NCBI RefSeq assembly: GCF_023630705.1
Contig: NZ_JALQEM010000014.1
Coordinates: forward strand, 1 to 64,000
Source of the DNA: Caballeronia sp. GAFFF1
Lineage (GTDB): Bacteria; Pseudomonadota; Gammaproteobacteria; Burkholderiales; Burkholderiaceae
Length of the DNA stretch: 64,000 nucleotides
Direction: 5' to 3'
Shown here: piece by piece, positions 59,063 to 64,000 of the stretch
Numbering within the stretch: the first letter of the stretch is position 1
Layout of the letters: the number at the start of each line of letters is the position of its first letter
Notes under the pieces: generated by a model
The model's database searches: none
What the model saw: the letters and a program-made list of their open reading frames with translations, nothing else
What the model was told of the DNA's origin: nothing
Translations under genes and position numbers: made by a program

Positions 59063-59129
59063 CGTAGCGCGCGCCACGCTTTCGGAAAACCGCCATAATG
59101 GATGAAACATTTTTCGGGGAATCCATCGA

Positions 59130-60086
59130 ATGGCGAGCGACGCATGGGTTGAAGGACACGCGCGAGACCGGCTTGACCTGCTCGACGTGAGCCTTTTCGT
59201 GCGGGCGGCGGCGCTGGCCAATCTGTCGTCGGCCGCGCGGGAGTTCGGCTTGTCGCCGGCCGTGGCGAGCGCGCGGATCGCGGGCCTCGAGCGCATGCTG
59301 GGCGCGCGGTTGCTGCATCGGACGACGCGGCGCGTGAGCGTCACGCAGGAAGGCGAGATCTTCGCGGCGCATGCGCGCCAGTTGCTGGATGCGGCAGAAG
59401 CGGCGCGCGCATCGGTCGGCCGGGCGCTCGCGGAACCGCATGGGCGGCTGCGCGTGACGATGCCCTCTTCGCTCGGCCGTCAGCACATCTCGCCGCTGAT
59501 TCCGGCTTTCCTCGCGCAGTATCCGAGCGTGACGATGGACCTGCGCATGACGGATCAGATCGTCGATCTCGTGGATGAAGGCATCGACCTCGCGATACGC
59601 ATCGGCGCGTTGAAGGACTCGACGCTCGTCGCGCGCAAGCTCGCGAGCAACCGGCGCGTGCTATGCGCGTCGCCCGCCTATCTCGAAAAACACGGCACGC
59701 CGCGCCATCCCGCAGACCTTGCGCAGCACGAATGCGTGATTCTGGCCGATCAGCGCGACTGGAGTTTCGTCACGCCGACGGGCGTGATCGATGTGCGCGT
59801 GTCCGGCCGGCTCGTCACGGACAACGGCGAAGTGATCCGCGATGCGCTCGCGGCGGGCATCGGCATCGGGCTGAAGTCCACCTGGAGCGTGGCGCCGTTG
59901 CTGGCGAGCGGAGAACTCGTCACCGTGCTCGACGATTATCCGATCGCGCAGACGGTCGCGATCTGGGCGGTGTACCCGAGTCGGGCGTTCGTTCCGCCGA
60001 AGACGCTGGCCTTCATCGAGTTTCTTGCGGGAAGGTTCGGGGAGCCGCCTTATTGGGACGTCGAGCCGGCAGCTGTGATGCGTTAG
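59130..60086 (+). CDS. LysR-family transcriptional regulator
   Basis: The 318-residue protein has an N-terminal helix-turn-helix (LFVRAAALANLSSAAREFGLSPAVASARIAGLERMLGARLLHRTTRRVSVTQEG, about residues 20-75) and a substrate-binding domain beginning near residue 90. Divergence from the zinc-type dehydrogenase gene indicates local control of that gene. The inducer is unknown. A palindromic element (60097-60135) follows its stop and may act as its 3' hairpin. Confidence 0.87.
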   Translation: MASDAWVEGHARDRLDLLDVSLFVRAAALANLSSAAREFGLSPAVASARIAGLERMLGARLLHRTTRRVSVTQEGEIFAAHARQLLDAAEAARASVGRALAEPHGRLRVTMPSSLGRQHISPLIPAFLAQYPSVTMDLRMTDQIVDLVDEGIDLAIRIGALKDSTLVARKLASNRRVLCASPAYLEKHGTPRHPADLAQHECVILADQRDWSFVTPTGVIDVRVSGRLVTDNGEVIRDALAAGIGIGLKSTWSVAPLLASGELVTVLDDYPIAQTVAIWAVYPSRAFVPPKTLAFIEFLAGRFGEPPYWDVEPAAVMR

Positions 60087-60096
60087 CACGGTTGCG

Positions 60097-60135
60097 TTTT
60101 GCATGCTGCATGCACGATGCCGCATGCAAAATGCC
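60097..60135. repeat. REP-like palindromic element, copy 4
   Basis: TTTTGCATGC (60097-60106) and GCATGCAAAA (60122-60131) pair perfectly over ten bases around a 15-base loop, followed by TGCC. It fills most of the spacer between the LysR gene and serB. Confidence 0.7.
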
Positions 60136-60217
60136 AAGTTGCCGCCGGCGTCGAAACAACACCTCGCCCCGTACAATACCCGCTTCCCGCGCCCTCGCTC
60201 GACAAAAAACCGCTCCG

Positions 60218-61057
60218 ATGAACCTCGTCATTCAAAGCCCCGCCCCGATCGCCGATTCGCACGTGCGGCCCCTTGCCGCCCTCGCCCGCTCGCGCACGGC
60301 TTCACGTATCGACGACACGCTCTTGCGCCTCGTCGATGCCGATCCGCTTCAGCGTCCCGACGTCGATGCCTATTGCGGGACGCACGCGCTCGACTACGCG
60401 TACATCGAGCCGCGCGCGCAGCTTTCCGATTTCGGTCTCGTCGCCATGGACATGGACTCGACGCTGATCACCATCGAATGCATCGACGAGATCGCGGACT
60501 TCTGCGGGCTGAAGGCCGAAGTCGCTGCCATCACGGAAGCGTCGATGCGCGGCGAGATCAAGGACTTCAACGAAAGCCTCACGCGCCGCGTCGCCCTGCT
60601 GAAGGGCCTCGATGCCACGGCGCTCGAACGCGTCTATGAAGAACGCCTGCGACTGTCGCCGGGCGCGGAGCGCATGCTGGAAGGCGCGCGCGCGGCGGGA
60701 CTGAAGACGCTGCTCGTGTCCGGCGGGTTCACGTTCTTCACCGAGCGCCTGAAGACGCGTCTCGGGCTCGACTACACGCGCGCGAACACGCTCGAAATCG
60801 TGGATGGCAAGCTGACCGGCAAGGTGATCGGTGAAATCGTGAACGCCGACGTGAAGGCGCGCACGCTGCGCGAGACGTGCGAGAAGATCGGCATCGATTC
60901 CAAGCGTGCGATTGCAATGGGCGACGGCTCCAACGATCTGAAGATGATGGCCGAAGCCGGCTTGTCCGTGGCGTTTCGCGCGAAGCCCGTCGTGCGCGAG
61001 TCGGCGAGCGTCGCGTTCAACTTCGTTGGACTGGACGGACTGCTTCGCCTGTTCTGA
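60218..61057 (+). CDS. serB: Phosphoserine phosphatase
   Basis: The start at 60218 (MNLVIQSPAPIADSHVRPLAAL) gives 279 residues. Earlier in-frame sequence belongs to the LysR gene in another phase. HAD motifs are complete: motif I DMDST (Asp78, Asp80), motif II SGG, motif III with Lys, and motif IV GDGSND (metal-binding Asp). It removes phosphate from O-phosphoserine, the last step of serine biosynthesis. The N-terminal ~75 residues are the usual extension. No ribosome binding site is strong. It is convergent with metC. Confidence 0.93.
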   Translation: MNLVIQSPAPIADSHVRPLAALARSRTASRIDDTLLRLVDADPLQRPDVDAYCGTHALDYAYIEPRAQLSDFGLVAMDMDSTLITIECIDEIADFCGLKAEVAAITEASMRGEIKDFNESLTRRVALLKGLDATALERVYEERLRLSPGAERMLEGARAAGLKTLLVSGGFTFFTERLKTRLGLDYTRANTLEIVDGKLTGKVIGEIVNADVKARTLRETCEKIGIDSKRAIAMGDGSNDLKMMAEAGLSVAFRAKPVVRESASVAFNFVGLDGLLRLF

Positions 61058-61093
61058 TCGCGGCGAGCACACCGTCCGTCACGTGACATTACG

Positions 61094-62287
61094 TTACGCG
61101 AACGCCTTGCCGAGCGCGGATTCGATGTCCGCGCGCAAATCCGCTTCGTCTTCCAGACCTACGAATAGCCGCACGAGCACGCCTTCGTGCGGCCATTGCG
61201 ACGCGGTGCGCATCGAGCGCACGTTGTAGGGCATCGCGAGGCTATGCGCGCCGCCCCAGCTCCAGCCAATCGAGAATAGTTCGAGCGCCTCGACGAAGGC
61301 ATCGACCTGTTCGGCGCTGTAACGGGCATCGAATACGATCGAGAACAGACCGCCCGCGCCGCCCGAGAAGTCGCGTGCGAAAAACTCATGGCCGGGGCAA
61401 TCGTCGAGCGCGGGATGCAGCACCGCCGCCACTTCCGGGCGCGTCTTGAGCCAACGCGCGAGCGCGAGCGCCGAGCGGTCGTGCGCTTCGTAACGCAGTT
61501 TCATCGAAGGCAGGCTGCGCAAGACGAGCGATGCATCGTCCGCCGACACACCGACGCCCAGCCGCATGCGCGCGCGCTTGAGCTTCCTGTGCAATTCGAC
61601 ATCGCGCGTGATCGTTGCGCCCATCAGAATGTCGCTGCCGCCCGACTGATACTTCGTCAGCGCCTGCACCGAGATATCGACGCCGTGATCGAACGGCTTG
61701 AACGCAAGTCCCGCCGAGAATGTGTTGTCGATCGCCGTCACGATGCCGCGCGCCCGCGCGACCGCGGCGATGGCCGGCACGTCCTGCACTTCCATCGTGA
61801 CCGAGCCGGGCGCTTCGAGCCAGATGAGCTTCGTGTTGGGACGGATCGAATCGGCGATGCCAGCGCCGATCATCGGATCGTAGTAGCCGACTTCGAGGCC
61901 GAAGTCTGCCGCGAGCCAGTCCGCATGCTCGCGGTTCGGCGAGTAGGCATTGTCCGGCACGAGCACGTGATCGCCCGCTCTGACGAGGCCGAAGTACACG
62001 TTCGATATCGCCGCGAGCCCGGACGGCTGCAACAGCGCATGCTCGCCACCTTCGATCGCGGCGAGGCGCTGCGCGAGCGCGATCGTCGTCGGCGTCCCGT
62101 GCAGCCCGTAGCGCCACTTCGAGTCGTCGCTCCAGACGAGCGCGCGCATCGTCGCGAGATCCGGAAAAACGACCGTCGATGCCCGCGCCACCGGCACGGA
62201 AAACGACTCGAAGCCGGGCGTGATACGGTCGTCCGGCTGGACGATGCGCGTTTGCAGGTCTCGGTCCTTACTGCTGGAATCGGTCAT
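61094..62287 (-). CDS. metC: Cystathionine beta-lyase
   Basis: A 397-residue fold-type I PLP enzyme of the MetC group. The Schiff-base Lys212 is in VQALTKYQSGGSD, cofactor contacts are ALLQPSGLAA and WLEAPGSVTMEV, the aspartate is in TAIDNTFSAG, and the C-terminal FSIGWSWGGAHSLAM is typical of MetC rather than MetB. It cleaves cystathionine to homocysteine, pyruvate and ammonia in methionine synthesis. The 36-base convergent spacer with serB contains the palindrome GTCACGTGAC (61078-61087). The alternative is another Cys/Met lyase. Confidence 0.9.
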   Translation of the reverse strand: MTDSSSKDRDLQTRIVQPDDRITPGFESFSVPVARASTVVFPDLATMRALVWSDDSKWRYGLHGTPTTIALAQRLAAIEGGEHALLQPSGLAAISNVYFGLVRAGDHVLVPDNAYSPNREHADWLAADFGLEVGYYDPMIGAGIADSIRPNTKLIWLEAPGSVTMEVQDVPAIAAVARARGIVTAIDNTFSAGLAFKPFDHGVDISVQALTKYQSGGSDILMGATITRDVELHRKLKRARMRLGVGVSADDASLVLRSLPSMKLRYEAHDRSALALARWLKTRPEVAAVLHPALDDCPGHEFFARDFSGGAGGLFSIVFDARYSAEQVDAFVEALELFSIGWSWGGAHSLAMPYNVRSMRTASQWPHEGVLVRLFVGLEDEADLRADIESALGKAFA

Positions 62288-62319
62288 GGGCTTGCTGTCA
62301 GCGTGGATGAAGAAAGGCG

Positions 62320-63000
62320 TTATTCGCCGGTGATGACGTTCGTTGTTCCACCCACGGCGTTCAGCGGCGAGGAAGGCAACGCAGGCGGCGCGGGTTCGAG
62401 CGAAGGCGCGGCGGGCGCGGCAGCGGTGCCAGTGCTGGCCGGCGCGCGCGGCAGCGTCACGCCCGCCACGGCAGGCCGCAACTCGAAAGGCTGCGCATTC
62501 GAATCGTCCGGGTCCATGCGTTCACCCGAGACGCTGCCGTCCGCCTCGAACTTGCCGACCCAGTTGCCGGTGATGTGCGTTCCGTCGTTCGACTCCTCGA
62601 TTTCGAGCGTTTCGCCGTCGCGGTCGCCCGCCACGAGAATCACCGTCGGGCTGCCGGCGAAGCGATATTCGCCGTGCACGCCGGACGCGTCATCGGTCTT
62701 GGCGCCGAGCTTCATCTCGATCTGCTTGCCGCCGAGCGTGCCCACGTAGCGCGGAAAATGCGCGTACTCCGGGTTCGGCGCGAGCGGCTTTTGCGGCGGC
62801 AGCGCGAGCGTCCGGATCGCCTTGTCGGCGCCATACGATTCGCCGCTCGGCGCGCTCCGGGCGCTCGCGGACGCGGACGCCGACGCCGACGCATCCGGCG
62901 GCATCGGCGAATTGCAGCCCGCGAGAGCAAGCGCCGCGGCCAGACCGGCGGTCATCGTCAGCGCGGCCGGCACGCCCGGCCGCTTCGTTGCTTCTCTCAT
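62320..63000 (-). CDS. Hypothetical lipoprotein (226 aa)
   Basis: The start at 63000 (MREATKRPGVPAALTMTAG) is preceded by AAGGAAAGAAGG. The frame extends seven codons further without a better signal. The lipobox is LALAGC. A Ser/Ala repeat (SASASASASA, about residues 38-47) follows, encoded by 6-bp tandem units. The body carries YEYRFAGSPTVILVAGDRDGETLEIEESNDGTHITGNWVGKF, a beta-rich domain, then a Pro/Ala-rich tail (APASTGTAAAPAAPSLEPAPPALPSS). It is probably anchored in the outer membrane. I do not recognise the family. It lies 32 bases before metC in the same direction. Confidence 0.72.
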   Translation of the reverse strand: MREATKRPGVPAALTMTAGLAAALALAGCNSPMPPDASASASASASARSAPSGESYGADKAIRTLALPPQKPLAPNPEYAHFPRYVGTLGGKQIEMKLGAKTDDASGVHGEYRFAGSPTVILVAGDRDGETLEIEESNDGTHITGNWVGKFEADGSVSGERMDPDDSNAQPFELRPAVAGVTLPRAPASTGTAAAPAAPSLEPAPPALPSSPLNAVGGTTNVITGE

Positions 63001-63022
63001 CCTTCTTTCCTTCGATACCACG

Positions 63023-64000
63023 TCAAATACGCTCGAAGATCGCCGCGATGCCCTGCCCGCCGCCGATGCACATGGTCACGAGCGCGTAACGCCCGCCGAT
63101 GCGCTGGAGCTCGTACAGTGCCTTCACCGTGATGAGCGCGCCCGTCGCGCCGATCGGATGCCCGAGCGAAATGCCCGAGCCGTTCGGGTTCACCTTCGCG
63201 GGATCGAGCCGCAGTTCCTGCGTGACCGCGCACGCTTGCGCGGCGAACGCTTCGTTGGCCTCGATCACGTCGAGATCGTCGACGGAAAGCCCCGCGCGTT
63301 CCAGCACCTTGCGCGTGGCCGGCACCGGGCCGATGCCCATGATGGTCGGATCGACGCCCGCGTGCGCGTACGCGACGAGCCGCCCGAGCGGCCGCGCGCC
63401 GCGCTTCTCCGCGACGCCGCGTTCCATCAGCACCACGGCCGCCGCCGCGTCGTTGATGCCCGACGCGTTGCCCGCCGTCACCGTGCCGTTTTCCTTCGCG
63501 AACACGGGCTTCAGCTTCGCGAAGTCGTCCGCCGTCGCGTTCATGCGCACATGCTCGTCGCGGTCGAACACGGTGTCGCCCTTTTTCGCTGCCAGCGTGA
63601 TCGGCAGAATCTGCTCTTTGAAGTAGCCAGCCTCGATGGCATTGGCCGCGCGACGGTGCGATTCCAGCGCGAGCTCGTCCTGCGCCTCGCGGGTGATGCC
63701 GTACTTGTTCGCGACGTTTTCCGCCGTCACGCCCATGTGAAACTTGTGGAACGGGTCGTTGAGCGCGCCGAGCATCATGTCGACGACGCGCGCATCGCCC
63801 ATGCGCTGGCCGAAGCGCGCGGCGGGCATCACGTACGGCGCGCGGCTCATGCTTTCCGCGCCGCCGCCGATGGCGATGTCCGCATCGCCGAGCAGAATGG
63901 ACTGCGCGGCCGACACGATCGCCTGCAAGCCCGAGCCGCATAGCCGGTTGACAGTGAGCGCGGGCGCGTGCTGCGACACGCCGCCGTCGAGCGCGGCGAC
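63023..64000 (-). CDS. bktB: Beta-ketothiolase, 5'-truncated by the window
   Basis: The 325 visible codons run off the right edge. A GTG at 63979 looks like a start but lies inside the thiolase domain, and the frame stays open to 64000. The visible part has the nucleophile region NRLCGSGLQAIVSAAQS (Cys), GVTAENVANKYGITREAQDE, NEAFAAQACAVT, GHPIGATGALITV and CIGGGQGIAAIFERI. This is nearly identical, as I recall it, to Cupriavidus BktB. It condenses or cleaves acyl-CoA with acetyl-CoA, feeding polyhydroxyalkanoate synthesis or short-chain beta-oxidation. About 65-70 N-terminal residues should lie outside. Confidence 0.9.
   Translation of the reverse strand, partial: VAALDGGVSQHAPALTVNRLCGSGLQAIVSAAQSILLGDADIAIGGGAESMSRAPYVMPAARFGQRMGDARVVDMMLGALNDPFHKFHMGVTAENVANKYGITREAQDELALESHRRAANAIEAGYFKEQILPITLAAKKGDTVFDRDEHVRMNATADDFAKLKPVFAKENGTVTAGNASGINDAAAAVVLMERGVAEKRGARPLGRLVAYAHAGVDPTIMGIGPVPATRKVLERAGLSVDDLDVIEANEAFAAQACAVTQELRLDPAKVNPNGSGISLGHPIGATGALITVKALYELQRIGGRYALVTMCIGGGQGIAAIFERI

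Noticed and set aside
61078-61087. Perfect palindrome GTCACGTGAC between serB and metC.
   Set aside because: It is a single short site in a convergent spacer with no promoter, so an operator role is not supported. It is mentioned only in the metC entry.
63023-63979. A complete 318-residue thiolase starting at the GTG at 63979.
   Set aside because: The GTG lies within the conserved thiolase N-terminal domain, and the frame remains open to the window edge, so the gene is truncated rather than short.

Overview
The window looks like a chromosomal piece of a Burkholderiaceae genome, most likely Paraburkholderia or Caballeronia. Evidence for this is the high GC content and G/C-ending codons throughout, a Burkholderia-type general porin, a bktB-type thiolase very close to my memory of the Cupriavidus protein, and paired LysR, Lrp and LacI regulators typical of soil beta-proteobacteria. 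The assignment is from pattern recognition only. The first 74 bases are an uninterrupted run of C, probably an assembly or padding artefact. No rRNA, tRNA, CRISPR array, phage or complete insertion sequence was seen.

Layout. 1-6.7 kb: a truncated membrane-anchored protein overlapping a diguanylate cyclase, rdgC, two small proteins, an EamA exporter, and a SELENBP1/methanethiol-oxidase-like gene followed by a polytopic membrane protein. 6.9-18.5 kb: a methyltransferase, two ~200-bp degenerate repeats, a lipoprotein, a DUF2235 alpha/beta hydrolase with a decayed copy of its own 3' end behind it, an SDR oxidoreductase, a porin, a Rieske oxygenase, a DUF938 protein, an ankyrin protein and a PRC-barrel lipoprotein. 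18.5-28.3 kb: an MFS carrier, a mercuric-reductase-like flavoprotein with a decayed tandem array of its 3' end, a CPA1 antiporter, a P-loop kinase, a lysine-6-dehydrogenase-like gene with an Lrp regulator, a Spy-like chaperone, a PGDYG protein and a YhfC-type membrane protease.

28.3-33.9 kb is a complete 2-ketogluconate operon in the order kguE-kguK-kguT-kguD-ptxS, all on the minus strand. A 14-bp palindrome directly before kguE differs from the classical Pseudomonas PtxS operator by one symmetric base pair. 33.9-41 kb: a YeiE-like LysR divergent from a YeiH-family exporter, a PLP Cys/Met-metabolism enzyme, a GST plus dkgB-like aldo-keto reductase pair, and a ClcB-like chloride channel with CBS domains. 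41-47.3 kb: two small proteins, an AsmA protein, the fetAB ABC exporter and two VOC proteins.

47.4-57.1 kb is a co-directional minus-strand block: ku, ligD (non-homologous end joining), a small acidic protein, then bphO-bphP-response regulator-hybrid histidine kinase. The phytochrome genes overlap at their junctions (ATGA for bphO/bphP, 8 bases for bphP/response regulator), so they are probably translationally coupled and form a red-light phosphorelay with its own chromophore supply. 57.3-64 kb: a secreted protein, a zinc-type alcohol dehydrogenase divergent from a LysR regulator, serB, metC, a lipoprotein and a 5'-truncated bktB.

The most unusual structure is non-coding. Two genes are followed by decayed tandem copies of their own 3' ends, and a palindromic intergenic element (GGCATTTTGCATGC...GCATGCAAAATGCC) recurs across the window, sometimes as half-sites.
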